DNA from: an uncultured Clostridia bacterium
GTDB lineage: Bacteria > Bacillota > Clostridia > Christensenellales > Aristaeellaceae
Assembly: GCA_934621505.1 (NCBI GenBank)
Contig: CAKTUU010000001.1
Coordinates: forward strand, 62,001 to 126,000
DNA length: 64,000 bases
Direction of reading: 5' to 3'
Below, in pieces: positions 15,143 to 23,508 of the stretch (the first letter of the stretch is position 1; every line of letters starts with the position of its first letter). The notes beneath the pieces were generated by a model. The model saw nothing but the letters and a program-made list of their open reading frames with translations. It had not been told where the DNA came from and did not search any database. Both the position numbers and the translations under genes were made by a program.

Positions 15143-17563
15143 ATGGCTGAACGACCCGCCTATAACCCGGAACAAATTGAAAAGAAATGGCAAAAAAAAT
15201 GGGAGGAATCCGGCGTGTTTCACGCCCAGTTTCCCTCCGATAAGCCCAAGTATTACTGCCTGATCGAGTTCCCCTACCCCAGCGGCAACGGCCTGCATGT
15301 GGGCCATCCCCGGTCCAACACGGCGCTGGACATCATTGCCCGCAAGCGCCGCATGGAGGGCTACAACGTGCTCTACCCCATCGGCTACGACGCCTTTGGC
15401 CTGCCCACGGAAAACTTCGCCATCAAAAACCATGTGCATCCCGCCGTGGTCACCAAAAAGAACATCGACCATTTCCGCGAGCAGCTCCAGCGTCTGGGCT
15501 TCAGCTTTGACTATACCCGCGAGGTCAACACCACCGATCCCGCCTATTACAAGTGGACCCAGTGGATTTTCCTCAAGCTGCTGGAAAACGGCCTGGCCTA
15601 CAAGGCGGAAATGCCCATTAACTGGTGCACCAGCTGCAAATGCGGTCTGGCCAACGAGGAAGTTGTCAACGGCGTGTGCGAGCGCTGCGGCAGCCAGGTG
15701 GTGCGCAAGGTCAAGAGCCAGTGGATGCTGAAGATTACCGCCTACGCCCAGAAGCTGCTGGACGGCCTGGATCATGTGGATTTCATCGAGGCGGTTAAGA
15801 CCCAGCAGCGCAACTGGATTGGACGCAGCGAGGGCGCGGAGGTGGACTTTTCCATCGCCGGTAAGGACGAAAAGATGCGGGTCTTTACCACCCGTCCCGA
15901 CACCCTGTTTGGCGCGACCTACATGGTGGTCAGCCCCGAGCATCCCATGCTGGACAAGTACAAGGCGGACATCGCCAATTACGACGCCATTGTGGCCTAC
16001 CGGGCCGAGGCCGCCAAAAAGAGCGACCTGGAGCGTACCGAGCTGAACAAGGACAAGACCGGTGTGGAAATTGCGGGCCTGCGGGCCGTCAACCCGGTTA
16101 CCGGCAAGGAAATTCCCATCTGGGTCAGCGATTACGTGCTGATGAGCTACGGCACAGGCGCCATCATGGCTGTGCCCGCTCACGATACCCGCGACTATGC
16201 CTTCGCCAAAAAATTTGGCATTCCCATGGTGGAGGTTGTGGCTGGCGGCGACATCACCAATGAAGCCTATACCGATATTGTGGACGGCGTGATGGTAAAT
16301 TCCGGCTTCCTGAACGGGCTGCGGGTGCCTGAGGCCAAGAAGGCCATCATTGACTGGCTGGAAAAGGAAGGCGTGGGCCAGCGCAAGATCAATTACAAGC
16401 TGCGCGACTGGGTATTCAGCCGTCAGCGCTACTGGGGCGAGCCCATTCCCGTTGTGCATTGCCCCCACTGCGGCACCGTGCCCGTGCCGGAGGATCAGCT
16501 GCCGGTTCTCCTTCCTGATGTGGAAAACTATGAGCCTACCGACAGCGGCGAAAGCCCCCTGTCCACCATGACCGACTGGGTCAACACCACCTGCCCCCGC
16601 TGCGGCGGCCCCGCCAAGCGGGAAACCGACACCATGCCCCAGTGGGCGGGCAGCAGCTGGTACTTCCTGCGGTACTGCGACCCTCACAACGACAAGGCCT
16701 TTGCCAGCAAGGAAGCCCTGGACTACTTTATGCCGGTGGACTGGTACAACGGCGGCATGGAGCATACCACCCTGCACCTGCTGTACAGCCGGTTCTGGCA
16801 TTTGTTCCTGCACGACCAGGGGCTGGTATCCGCGCCGGAACCCTACCAGAAGCGCACCAGTCATGGCATGATTCTGGGCGAGAACAACGAAAAGATGTCC
16901 AAGAGCCGCGGCAACGTGATTAACCCGGACGACATTGTCAACGAGATCGGCGCGGACGCATTCCGTGTGTACGAGATGTTTATGGGCGCGTTTGACCAGG
17001 CCATTCCGTGGAGTACCAACGGCGCCCGCGGCTGCCGCCGGTTCCTGGACCGTGTATGGCGCCTGCAGGACATGGTGAAGGACGGCAAGGGCTATTCCAA
17101 GGCGCTAACCCCGCTGATGCACGAAACCATCAAGAAGGTCAGCGAGGACTACGAGTCCATGAAGTTCAACACGGCCATCGCCGCCATGATGACCCTGGTG
17201 AACGAATTTTACAATGCGGGCGGCGTTACCCGGGACGAGCTGCGCACCCTGATTTTGCTGCTCAGCCCCGTTGCGCCCCATATCTGCGAGGAAATGTGGC
17301 AGGCCATGGGCTTTGGCGACGGGCTGGCCCTTGAACCCTGGCCCAGGTATGACGAAGCCGCCATGAAGCGCAGCGAGGTGGAAATCGCCGTGCAGATCAA
17401 CGGCAAGGTTCGGGGCCACATCATGGTCAGTACCGATCTGACCCGCGACGCTGCCGAGAAAGAGCTGCCTCAGCATCCGGAGGCACAGCGTCTGGCAGGC
17501 GGCAAGCAGATTGTGAAGGTCATTTTTGTGCCCGGCCGTCTCTGCAACCTGATCGTCAAATGA
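15143..17563 (+). CDS. leuS: Leucyl-tRNA synthetase
   Basis: 806 residues, class I synthetase with editing. HIGH is in FPYPSGNGLHVGHPRSN (residue ~45), a zinc-binding insert has CTSCKCG and CERCGS, the CP1 editing domain contains TTRPDTLFGATYMVV and the tryptophan-rich tRNA-binding WAGSSWYFLRY, and the KMSKS loop is EKMSKSRGNVINP. It attaches leucine to tRNA-Leu and hydrolyses mischarged norvaline/isoleucine. ATG 15143 follows AAGGAG at 15125-15130 with a slightly long gap. Upstream, 15087-15100 forms a small hairpin with a TTCG loop. It is the last gene of the gltX operon and is followed by tandem structured repeats. Confidence 0.97.
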   Translation: MAERPAYNPEQIEKKWQKKWEESGVFHAQFPSDKPKYYCLIEFPYPSGNGLHVGHPRSNTALDIIARKRRMEGYNVLYPIGYDAFGLPTENFAIKNHVHPAVVTKKNIDHFREQLQRLGFSFDYTREVNTTDPAYYKWTQWIFLKLLENGLAYKAEMPINWCTSCKCGLANEEVVNGVCERCGSQVVRKVKSQWMLKITAYAQKLLDGLDHVDFIEAVKTQQRNWIGRSEGAEVDFSIAGKDEKMRVFTTRPDTLFGATYMVVSPEHPMLDKYKADIANYDAIVAYRAEAAKKSDLERTELNKDKTGVEIAGLRAVNPVTGKEIPIWVSDYVLMSYGTGAIMAVPAHDTRDYAFAKKFGIPMVEVVAGGDITNEAYTDIVDGVMVNSGFLNGLRVPEAKKAIIDWLEKEGVGQRKINYKLRDWVFSRQRYWGEPIPVVHCPHCGTVPVPEDQLPVLLPDVENYEPTDSGESPLSTMTDWVNTTCPRCGGPAKRETDTMPQWAGSSWYFLRYCDPHNDKAFASKEALDYFMPVDWYNGGMEHTTLHLLYSRFWHLFLHDQGLVSAPEPYQKRTSHGMILGENNEKMSKSRGNVINPDDIVNEIGADAFRVYEMFMGAFDQAIPWSTNGARGCRRFLDRVWRLQDMVKDGKGYSKALTPLMHETIKKVSEDYESMKFNTAIAAMMTLVNEFYNAGGVTRDELRTLILLLSPVAPHICEEMWQAMGFGDGLALEPWPRYDEAAMKRSEVEIAVQINGKVRGHIMVSTDLTRDAAEKELPQHPEAQRLAGGKQIVKVIFVPGRLCNLIVK

Positions 17564-17566
17564 GGG

Positions 17567-17633
17567 GAGGGCAAAGCCCTTTATGGGACCGCTTCGCGGT
17601 GAGGGCAAAGCCCTCTATGGGACCGCTTCGCGG
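17567..17633 (+). repeat. Tandem direct repeat, two 33-bp copies
   Basis: 17567-17599 and 17601-17633 differ at one base. Each consists of an AGGGC/GCCCT mini-hairpin and a CCGC-TTC-GCGG mini-hairpin. A degenerate third unit is at 17754-17783. These are the distal module of repeat R1 duplicated. Confidence 0.9.
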
Positions 17634-17706
17634 GGGCTTGGCTTAGCCTGTTTGGCGCAGAACATTTTGATTTTCTGGACACAGAAAATCAAAATGCCTT
17701 GCGCTC
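17567..17706 (-). repeat. Variable-stem hairpin repeat, copy R1
   Basis: Read on the minus strand: GAGCGCAAGG (17697-17706), a 15-bp perfect stem (17682-17696 with 17663-17677) around loop TGTC, TTCTGCGCC (17654-17662), then CCGCGAAGCGG (17623-17633) and the AGGGCTTTGCCCT hairpin. It is AT-rich in the stem and abuts the end of leuS. Confidence 0.85.
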
Positions 17707-17735
17707 GACATCTAAGATTGGTGGCGGCGAGGACC

Positions 17736-17809
17736 GGGACAATATCCCTTTTCAGGGCAAAGCCCTCAATACCGCTTTGCGGGAGATGGGCTTAATCTGC
17801 CTTGCGCTC
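17736..17809 (-). repeat. Variable-stem hairpin repeat, truncated copy R1b
   Basis: On the minus strand it has GAGCGCAAGG (17800-17809), then directly CCGCAAAGCGG (17772-17782), AGGGCTTTGCCCT (17754-17766) and a GGGA/TCCC hairpin (17736-17748). The long variable hairpin and TTCTGCGCC are missing. It lies head-to-tail with R1. Confidence 0.7.
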
Positions 17810-17839
17810 GCCGCGCAAGATCGTTGAGAAAACGATAGT

Positions 17840-17868
17840 AGGCCGCCGGAAGAACACCGGCGGCCTTT
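17840..17868 (+). terminator. Terminator of the gltX-leuS transcript
   Basis: AGGCCGCCGG (17840-17849), 7-nt loop, CCGGCGGCCT (17857-17866), then TT. It lies ~280 nt beyond the leuS stop, after R1 and R1b, so those repeats are within the transcript unless ended earlier. Confidence 0.7.
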
Positions 17869-17936
17869 CAGCTTATCAAAGAACATATTTGTCGGGGGCG
17901 GCAGCTCCTCAGGCTGTCATTGTATCGCCCGGCGGC

Positions 17937-17965
17937 TTGACTTTTCTTGTGGGCGCTGGTAAAAT
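17937..17965 (+). promoter_or_regulatory. guaB promoter
   Basis: TTGACT (17937-17942), 17-bp spacer, TAAAAT (17960-17965), giving a short leader with an AAGG-type ribosome site before ATG 18001. No purine riboswitch was recognised. Confidence 0.75.
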
Positions 17966-18000
17966 AGGCCCAATTCATAAAGGAAAGGGCGGAAGGATCG

Positions 18001-19461
18001 ATGTTAGAGGAAAACATTCGAACGGGACTTACTTTTGACGACGTATTGCTGGTGCCCAGAGCAAGCAGCGTGCTGCCCAGGGACGTGGATACGTCTACCC
18101 AGCTGATGCCCGGCATTACGCTGAATATTCCCATGCTTAGCGCCGCCATGGATACGGTGACCGACGCGCGCATGGCCATTGCCATTGCCCGTGAAGGCGG
18201 TTTGGGAATCATTCACAAAAACATGACCATTGAGGAACAGGCCATTCAGGTGGACAAGGTAAAGCGCAGCGAGCACGGCGTTATCACCGATCCTTTCTTC
18301 CTTTCCCCTGCGCACACCATTGGCGAAGCGGAGCAGCTGATGGCCAAATACCGCATCAGCGGCGTGCCCATTACCCTGGGCAAAAAGCTGGTGGGCATCC
18401 TGACCAACCGCGATCTGCGGTTTGAAACGGATCCTTCTCGACGCATCGAGGAGGTTATGACCAGCAAAAACCTGATTACCGCGCCTGTGGGCACCACGCT
18501 GGAGGAGGCCAAGCAGCTGCTGGCCGCCCACCGCATTGAAAAGCTGCCCATTGTGAACGACAAGTATGAGCTGTGCGGCCTGATTACCATTAAGGATATT
18601 GAAAAGAGCAGCAAATATCCCAATTCCGCCAAGGATAAGAACGGCCGCCTGCTGTGCGGCGCGGCCATTGGCGTTACGGCGGACTGCATGCTGCGTGTGG
18701 AAGCCCTGGTAAAGGCCAAGGTGGACGTGCTGAGCATTGACACGGCCCATGGCCACAGCAAGGGCGTGCTGGATAAGGTGCGGGAGATTCGCGCCGCCTA
18801 TCCGGATATTCCGTTGATTGCGGGCAATGTAGCCACCGCGGCCGCTACCCACGACCTGATTGAGGCGGGCGCAAGTTGCATCAAGGTGGGCATCGGCCCC
18901 GGCAGCATTTGCACCACCCGTGTGGTGGCCGGCATCGGCGTGCCCCAGCTGACGGCTGTCAGCGACTGCGCCAGGGAGGCCGACAAGTACGGCGTAACCG
19001 TCATTGCCGACGGCGGCATCAAGTACAGCGGCGATATCCCCAAGGCCATTGCCGCAGGCGCCAGCGCGGTTATGCTGGGCAGCCTGTTTGCCGGTGTGGA
19101 GGAAAGCCCCGGAGATATGGAAATTTATCAGGGCCGCAGCTTTAAGGTATACCGCGGCATGGGCAGCCTGGGCGCCATGGCCCAGGCCCATGGTAGCAGC
19201 GACCGCTACTTCCAGGAGCCGGACAAAAAGCTGGTTCCCGAAGGCGTGGAAGGCCGCGTACCCTATAAGGGCACCCTGGCGGATGCCGTTTACCAGCTGG
19301 TGGGCGGCCTGCGGTCCAGCATGGGCTATTGCGGAACGCCTACCATCGAGGCGCTGCGTCAGGAAGGCGAGTTTATCCGCATCACCGGCGCGGGCCTGAC
19401 GGAAAGCCATCCCCACGATATTTCCATCACCAAGGAAAGCCCCAACTATTCCCGTATGTAA
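18001..19461 (+). CDS. guaB: Inosine-5'-monophosphate dehydrogenase
   Basis: 486 residues, the usual bacterial length. It oxidises IMP to XMP with NAD+, the committed step to guanine nucleotides, as a cytoplasmic tetramer. The (beta/alpha)8 catalytic barrel is split by two CBS domains (about residues 95-210: SPAHTIGEAEQLMAKYRISGVPI and LITAPVGTTLEEAKQLLAAHRIEKLPI). The active-site loop GPGSICTTRVVAGIGVPQ carries the catalytic cysteine, and the mobile flap is ...MAQAHGSSDRYFQ. Single-gene unit with its own promoter and terminator. Inverted copies of the variable-stem repeat lie on both sides of it. Confidence 0.98.
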   Translation: MLEENIRTGLTFDDVLLVPRASSVLPRDVDTSTQLMPGITLNIPMLSAAMDTVTDARMAIAIAREGGLGIIHKNMTIEEQAIQVDKVKRSEHGVITDPFFLSPAHTIGEAEQLMAKYRISGVPITLGKKLVGILTNRDLRFETDPSRRIEEVMTSKNLITAPVGTTLEEAKQLLAAHRIEKLPIVNDKYELCGLITIKDIEKSSKYPNSAKDKNGRLLCGAAIGVTADCMLRVEALVKAKVDVLSIDTAHGHSKGVLDKVREIRAAYPDIPLIAGNVATAAATHDLIEAGASCIKVGIGPGSICTTRVVAGIGVPQLTAVSDCAREADKYGVTVIADGGIKYSGDIPKAIAAGASAVMLGSLFAGVEESPGDMEIYQGRSFKVYRGMGSLGAMAQAHGSSDRYFQEPDKKLVPEGVEGRVPYKGTLADAVYQLVGGLRSSMGYCGTPTIEALRQEGEFIRITGAGLTESHPHDISITKESPNYSRM

Positions 19462-19493
19462 AAACGCATAAAAGCCCTCGGTAAGGGCGATGG

Positions 19494-19527
19494 ACAGTCA
19501 CAGTGGGCTTCCGCTGTGACTGTTTTT
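19494..19527 (+). terminator. guaB terminator
   Basis: ACAGTCACAG (19494-19503) pairs with CTGTGACTGT (19514-19523), followed by TTTT. Confidence 0.9.
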
Positions 19528-19729
19528 GCGTTTGCGAAGAGGGACGAAGAAAGAAAAACAGGTTTATTCGGTGGTTTCTGTGACCTTCTTTATCATTTGC
19601 TTGACGGGCAGCCCCTATCTGATGGAAGAAATTGCGTCAGGAGGAGCGGGAGGAGTTAATGATGTCCGCCTTGGTTTTCCGCTTTTGCTGAGCGTCTATT
19701 CGTTCTGGTTGTTTAAAAGAAAAAAGTAA
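19526..19729 (+). CDS. Doubtful small hydrophobic protein
   Basis: Open frame of at most 67 residues with two hydrophobic stretches (VVSVTFFIICLTGSPYL; LGFPLLLSVYSFWLF) and a basic end KRKK. The longest start is TTG 19526, inside the guaB terminator; GTG 19571 or 19580 would be more natural, but neither has a good ribosome site. It is not recognised. It could be a small membrane protein or the remnant of a lost gene. Confidence 0.18.
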   Translation: MRLRRGTKKEKQVYSVVSVTFFIICLTGSPYLMEEIASGGAGGVNDVRLGFPLLLSVYSFWLFKRKK

Positions 19730-19741
19730 CGATTTCAAACT

Positions 19742-19772
19742 AAAAGACGTGACTATGAAAGCCACGCCTTTT
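19742..19772. terminator. Imperfect hairpin with A/T flanks
   Basis: AAAAGACGTGACT pairs imperfectly with the segment ending CACGCCTTTT. It could end transcripts from either side, including readthrough from tsaD. Confidence 0.4.
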
Positions 19773-19851
19773 GCCTGTTTTTCTGTATACCGCCCAATTC
19801 GAAGAAGCAAAAAAGAACGGCCGGATGGTTTTTCCAACCAACTTGTATGGC

Positions 19852-19966
19852 GAGCGCAAGGCATTTTGAATTTCTGTGTCCGGAAAATCAAAATGTTCTG
19901 CGCCAGACAGGCTAAGCCGAGCCACCGCGAAGCGGAGCAGAAGGGACATTGTCCCGGGCTTTGCCC
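19852..19966 (+). repeat. Variable-stem hairpin repeat, copy R2
   Basis: GAGCGCAAGG (19852-19861), 15-nt arms 19862-19876 and 19881-19895 (one mismatch, one G-T) around TGTC, TTCTGCGCC (19896-19904), CCGCGAAGCGG (19925-19935), then GGGACATTGTCCC and GGGCTTTGCCC hairpins. Same AT-rich stem subtype as R1, opposite strand. It ends 3 bases before the tsaD stop codon. Confidence 0.85.
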
Positions 19967-19969
19967 TCC

Positions 19970-21031
19970 TCAGTTCCCAAAGGGGAGAGAAGGGACGGCG
20001 TTGAGGGATAACGGGGCAAGCTCGCCCTTCTTCAGGCGGTAGTAGGCCGCGGAACCAATCATGGCCCCGTTGTCGGTGCATAAATCCAGCCGGGGCATGC
20101 ATAGGCGAAAACGCCGCTTGTTGGCCAGTGTGGTCATCTGGGCCCGTAAACGACGGTTGGCGCTGACACCGCCCGCCAGACACAGGGTGTTTAGACCGCT
20201 GTCCCGCAGGGCCAGCATGGCTTTTTCACATAGCGTGTCCACCACCGCTTTTTCAAAGGACGCGGCCAGATCGGCCCGGGGCAGGGCCTCGCCCTTTTGC
20301 TCCATCTTGTGGCAGGCGTTTAAAAAAGCGGTTTTCAACCCGGAAAAGCTGAAGTCGTATTTGCCGTCCAGGTGCGCCCTGGGCAGGGTCAGATAGGTAT
20401 CGTCCCCATCCTGGGCCAGCTTGCTCAGCAGCGGGCCGCCGGGATAGGTAAGCCCCAAAACCCGGGCCGCCTTGTCAAAGGCCTCGCCCGCCGCATCATC
20501 CACTGTCTGGCCCAGCAGGGTGTAATCCCCGTAGTCGTTCACCCGTACCAGATGACTGTGCCCGCCGCTGACCACCAGACAGAGGAAGGGCGGCTCCAGA
20601 TCCGGCGTGGTTAAAAAGTTGGCGCTTACATGCCCCTCAATGTGGTTGACGGGAATTAAGGGCAGACGGCTGGTGTAGCTGAGCCCCTTCATGCAGCTGA
20701 CGCCGGTCAGCAGCGCGCCCACCAGCCCGGGGCCGTAGGTAACCGCTAAAGCGTCCACATCCTGAAGGGTCATGCCCGCTTCCTTCAGTGCCTGATCAAT
20801 GACCCGGTCGCAGGCGTCCACATGGGCGCGGCTGGCGATTTCCGGCACCACGCCGCCGTATAGGGCGTGTACGTCCACCTGGGAAAAAATAACGCTGCTG
20901 ATGATTTTGCGGCCATTTTCAATAACGGCCGCCGCCGTTTCGTCGCAGCTGGATTCCATGGACAGAATGCGCACGGTAGGCTTGCTTTGCAGGGCCTCCA
21001 GCTTTTGTTTCATTTCCGCCTGCGTATCCAT
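19970..21031 (-). CDS. tsaD: tRNA N6-threonylcarbamoyladenosine transferase TsaD
   Basis: 353 residues. It transfers the threonylcarbamoyl group from TC-AMP to A37 of ANN-decoding tRNAs, with TsaB and TsaE. The ASKHA fold is shown by ILSMESSCDETAAAVI, the metal-binding HIEGH (VNHIEGHVSANF), VSGGHSHLV, DDAAGEAFDKAARVLGL and LCLAGGVSANRRLR. The first ~18 residues precede the conserved core; a start at the Met of residue 7 (21013) is also possible. The start lies within the end of the upstream membrane-protein gene (22-bp overlap), implying translational coupling. tsaB and tsaE are not in the window. Confidence 0.96.
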   Translation of the reverse strand: MDTQAEMKQKLEALQSKPTVRILSMESSCDETAAAVIENGRKIISSVIFSQVDVHALYGGVVPEIASRAHVDACDRVIDQALKEAGMTLQDVDALAVTYGPGLVGALLTGVSCMKGLSYTSRLPLIPVNHIEGHVSANFLTTPDLEPPFLCLVVSGGHSHLVRVNDYGDYTLLGQTVDDAAGEAFDKAARVLGLTYPGGPLLSKLAQDGDDTYLTLPRAHLDGKYDFSFSGLKTAFLNACHKMEQKGEALPRADLAASFEKAVVDTLCEKAMLALRDSGLNTLCLAGGVSANRRLRAQMTTLANKRRFRLCMPRLDLCTDNGAMIGSAAYYRLKKGELAPLSLNAVPSLPFGN

Positions 21032-21717
21032 TTCGTTTGGCTCGCTTTCCTATGAATCAGATTCCAAACCGGCGACATGGCAAAAATCAACGCCGCCAGC
21101 AGGAGAAACAGCCCCAGCACCCAGGGCAGGTAAGAGGCAAACAGAGCTTCCGGAAATAACTGCATGACCGGGTCGCCCGCCGGGAAAATGCCGTCCGGAA
21201 TCAGCGCCCGGTGCAGCGCGCCCCACATGCCGTCAAAATCCACATAGGCCCATACGCCCACAGCCGCCGTCAGTCCAACAGGCAGCCCCGCCCCCAGGTA
21301 CCAGCCGCCTGGGCGTATGCCCCGTTTGGCGACTCCCAGAAAAAGCAGCAGAGCCAGCGCGAAGGCAAATCCGGCCTCCAATAAGGTGGGAATCCGCCGC
21401 GTCCAGCGGCGCACGTTGGCCATGTGGCTGCGAAAATCCTGACTGATAAATTCCCGCGCGCTGACGCCTCGCAGGCTGATTTGGGGATTCCATACCTTGC
21501 GCCTGCCGGTCAGGTAATCCATGGTTTCCCGGGCAAAGGCGCGCAGACTGTCCGCGTCGGTTTCCAGCGCCGCGGCGTCCACGTTGCCCAGCAGGGCGTT
21601 TTCAAACAGGCGGGTGTTGACAGCGGGGTAATACACAGCCGCCAGCAGCGCCGTCAGCATCAGCGCCAGGGCCGCCAGCAGGCTGGGCAGAAAGGGCGCG
21701 CGTTTTGCAGTTGCCAT
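21010..21717 (-). CDS. TIGR01906/DUF1461-type integral membrane protein
   Basis: 235 residues with an N-terminal hydrophobic helix (SLLAALALMLTALLAAVYYPAVN), a ~90-residue extracytoplasmic part with the family-like pattern LRAFARETMDYLTGRRKVW...EFISQDFRSHMANVRRW, then three more helices. This pattern (first helix, long outer loop with 'y..g', 'H..dV+', three-helix end) matches the TIGR01906 membrane proteins of Firmicutes, whose function is not known. It sits 11 bp after prfB and overlaps tsaD, so it is cotranscribed with translation genes. Confidence 0.7.
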   Translation of the reverse strand: MATAKRAPFLPSLLAALALMLTALLAAVYYPAVNTRLFENALLGNVDAAALETDADSLRAFARETMDYLTGRRKVWNPQISLRGVSAREFISQDFRSHMANVRRWTRRIPTLLEAGFAFALALLLFLGVAKRGIRPGGWYLGAGLPVGLTAAVGVWAYVDFDGMWGALHRALIPDGIFPAGDPVMQLFPEALFASYLPWVLGLFLLLAALIFAMSPVWNLIHRKASQTKWIRRRK

Positions 21718-21728
21718 GCCGCCGCCCC

Positions 21729-22826
21729 TTACTGCATCTTCAGGTACGCGGTAATGAAGCCGTCCAGATTGCCGTCCATCACATCGTCCACGTTGCCGCT
21801 TTCATAATTGGTGCGGTGGTCCTTTACCATGGTGTAGGGATGGAAAACATAGGAGCGAATCTGGCTGCCCCATTCAATCTTTTTCATTTCGCCCTTGATA
21901 TCGGCCATCTGTTCTTCCTTTTCCCGCTCACGCAGTTCCAGCAGGCGGCTTTTCAGAATGCGCAGGCAGACCTCGCGGTTTTGAATCTGGCTGCGCTCGT
22001 TCTGGCACTGGGCCACAATGCCGGTGGGGATATGGGTCATACGCACGGCGGAGTCGGTGCGGTTAACGTGCTGGCCGCCAGCGCCGCCAGCGCGGTAGGT
22101 ATCGATACGCACTTCCTCCATGTTCACTTCAAAGTCCTTATCGTCCTCCAATACCGGGGCCACGTCCAGAGAGCTGAAGGACGTATGGCGGCGGGCGTTG
22201 GCGTCAAAGGGAGAGATGCGCACCAGGCGGTGTACGCCCCGCTCGCTGCGCAGGAAGCCGTAGGCGTTTTCGCCCTCCACCTGGAAGGTAACGCTTTTGA
22301 TACCGGCCTCGTCGCCCTCCAGCAGGTCGTTGACGATGAGCTTATAGCCGTGGCGTTCACAATAGCGGGTATACATGCGGTACAGCATCTGGGTCCAGTC
22401 CTGGGCCTCGGTGCCGCCGGCGCCGGCGTGCAGGCTCAGCAGAGCGTTGCAGCTGTCGTATTCGCCCCGCATCAGGGTTTCCAGCTCCAGCGCGTCCGCG
22501 TCGGCGGACAGGCGGGTCAGCTCGTCCTCGCATTCCTGGGCGATGGATTCGTCCTCGTCCTCCTGAAGCAACTCCAGCATGGCCTCGATATCGTCCGCCC
22601 GGCTTTGCAGGCTGGCCACATGGTTCAGCTTGCTTTCGATATGGCTGACCTTGCGGTTAACGGCGGTGGAGCGTTCCAGATCGTTCCAGAAATCCGGAGC
22701 GTTCATTTCCTCCTTCAGCTCGGCCAGTTCCTCCCGCAGCTGGGGCAGGTGCAGGGCGTCACCGGCCTTGGCGGTTTTGTCCCGCAGGCGGGCGAGTTCC
22801 TGTTTCATTCGTTCCTGATCAATCAT
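21729..22826 (-). CDS. prfB: Peptide chain release factor 2
   Basis: 365 residues. RF2 recognises UGA and UAA and triggers peptide release: the catalytic GGQ is in RAGGAGGQHVNRTDSAVR. The stop-recognition SPF tripeptide is present in RISPFDANARR. Most prfB genes carry an in-frame UGA near codon 25 bypassed by +1 frameshifting; here the corresponding stretch (GDALHLPQLREELAELKEEMNAPDFWND) reads straight through in one frame, so the autoregulatory frameshift is absent. The ATG at 22826 has a weak AGGA site. A 12-G run (C12 in the sense of the gene) lies ~40 bp upstream. Confidence 0.96.
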   Translation of the reverse strand: MIDQERMKQELARLRDKTAKAGDALHLPQLREELAELKEEMNAPDFWNDLERSTAVNRKVSHIESKLNHVASLQSRADDIEAMLELLQEDEDESIAQECEDELTRLSADADALELETLMRGEYDSCNALLSLHAGAGGTEAQDWTQMLYRMYTRYCERHGYKLIVNDLLEGDEAGIKSVTFQVEGENAYGFLRSERGVHRLVRISPFDANARRHTSFSSLDVAPVLEDDKDFEVNMEEVRIDTYRAGGAGGQHVNRTDSAVRMTHIPTGIVAQCQNERSQIQNREVCLRILKSRLLELREREKEEQMADIKGEMKKIEWGSQIRSYVFHPYTMVKDHRTNYESGNVDDVMDGNLDGFITAYLKMQ

Positions 22827-22866
22827 GGTGATTCCTACTCTCTATATGGTATTGGCTTTTTTTCGC

Positions 22867-22878
22867 GGGGGGGGGGGG
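22867..22878. repeat. Homopolymeric G12 tract upstream of prfB
   Basis: Twelve consecutive G on the plus strand, about 40 bp before the prfB start and close to where its -35 region would be. Such tracts change length by slippage in some genomes; a sequencing error is an alternative. Confidence 0.7.
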
Positions 22879-23508
22879 AGTTTTTTCCGCGCTGGCGGAG
22901 GGGTGAATGCGCTTGCGGAAGTGCGTTTCCGCGGAACGGGTGCAAAGGGCGCTGTGCGCCCCTCTGCACACCCCGCACCTGCTTTTTCGAGAAAAAGCAG
23001 GCAAAAAGGTGCGATACGCGCGTCCATCAGAAATCCCTACTCGGCCTAAATCCGGCATTCGCCGGCTTTAGGCTGCGCCCCTGCGGCGGTGTCCTCGGGG
23101 CTTGGCTCGCAAGCGAGCCCTCGATGATTGCCCATTTTGGGGCTGCGGGGGCGCATATCCGCTTGGGTGGTGATGGAATTGGGTGTGCCTTTGGGGCTAG
23201 AGTTACTACGATGCGCCCTGATCCTTGCCCCAAAAGGGCGGGGGATTTCTGCCTCCCGCGCTACCGTCGCGGGGGACGTGGGCGCGGGTTGGGTGTTCTA
23301 AGAAACGGTGTAAGCAAAGTTGGCTTCACTGGCATGGTTGCTTTGTTCCTCCCCTGTGGGGAGGTGGCCCGATAGGGCCGGAGGGGCAGTAACTTTACGA
23401 AAGCCAAGCATGGCGGGTCGAGGGAAGCCAAGCCATTCGACAGCGCGGCTGTGGTGGGGATGGGACCCGCCACATTGCCGCGCGGCACACCAGCCTGTGG
23501 GTTCTTAA

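Larger units (their letters stand above)
17564..18000. other. Gene-free stretch between leuS and guaB
   Basis: 437 bp without a credible gene. It contains a 34-bp-period tandem repeat (17567-17633), a variable-stem element R1 and a truncated copy R1b in the same orientation, a terminator (17840-17868) and the guaB promoter. Confidence 0.8.
19462..19969. other. Stretch between guaB and tsaD without a confident gene
   Basis: 508 bp holding the guaB terminator, one doubtful 67-codon frame (19526-19729), an imperfect hairpin with T run (19742-19772) and repeat R2 (19852-19966). Confidence 0.7.

Noticed and set aside
17567..17633. Tandem 33-bp units considered as a mini CRISPR array
   Set aside because: The two units are separated by a single base, with no spacers and no cas genes; they are duplicated hairpin modules.
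17564..18000. Purine riboswitch before guaB
   Set aside because: The guaB leader after the promoter is only ~30 nt; the structured DNA upstream is repeat R1/R1b and a terminator.
22827..23375. Open frames running through the prfB-secA gap
   Set aside because: They cross hairpins and the G12 tract, have no start signals and show no protein-like pattern.
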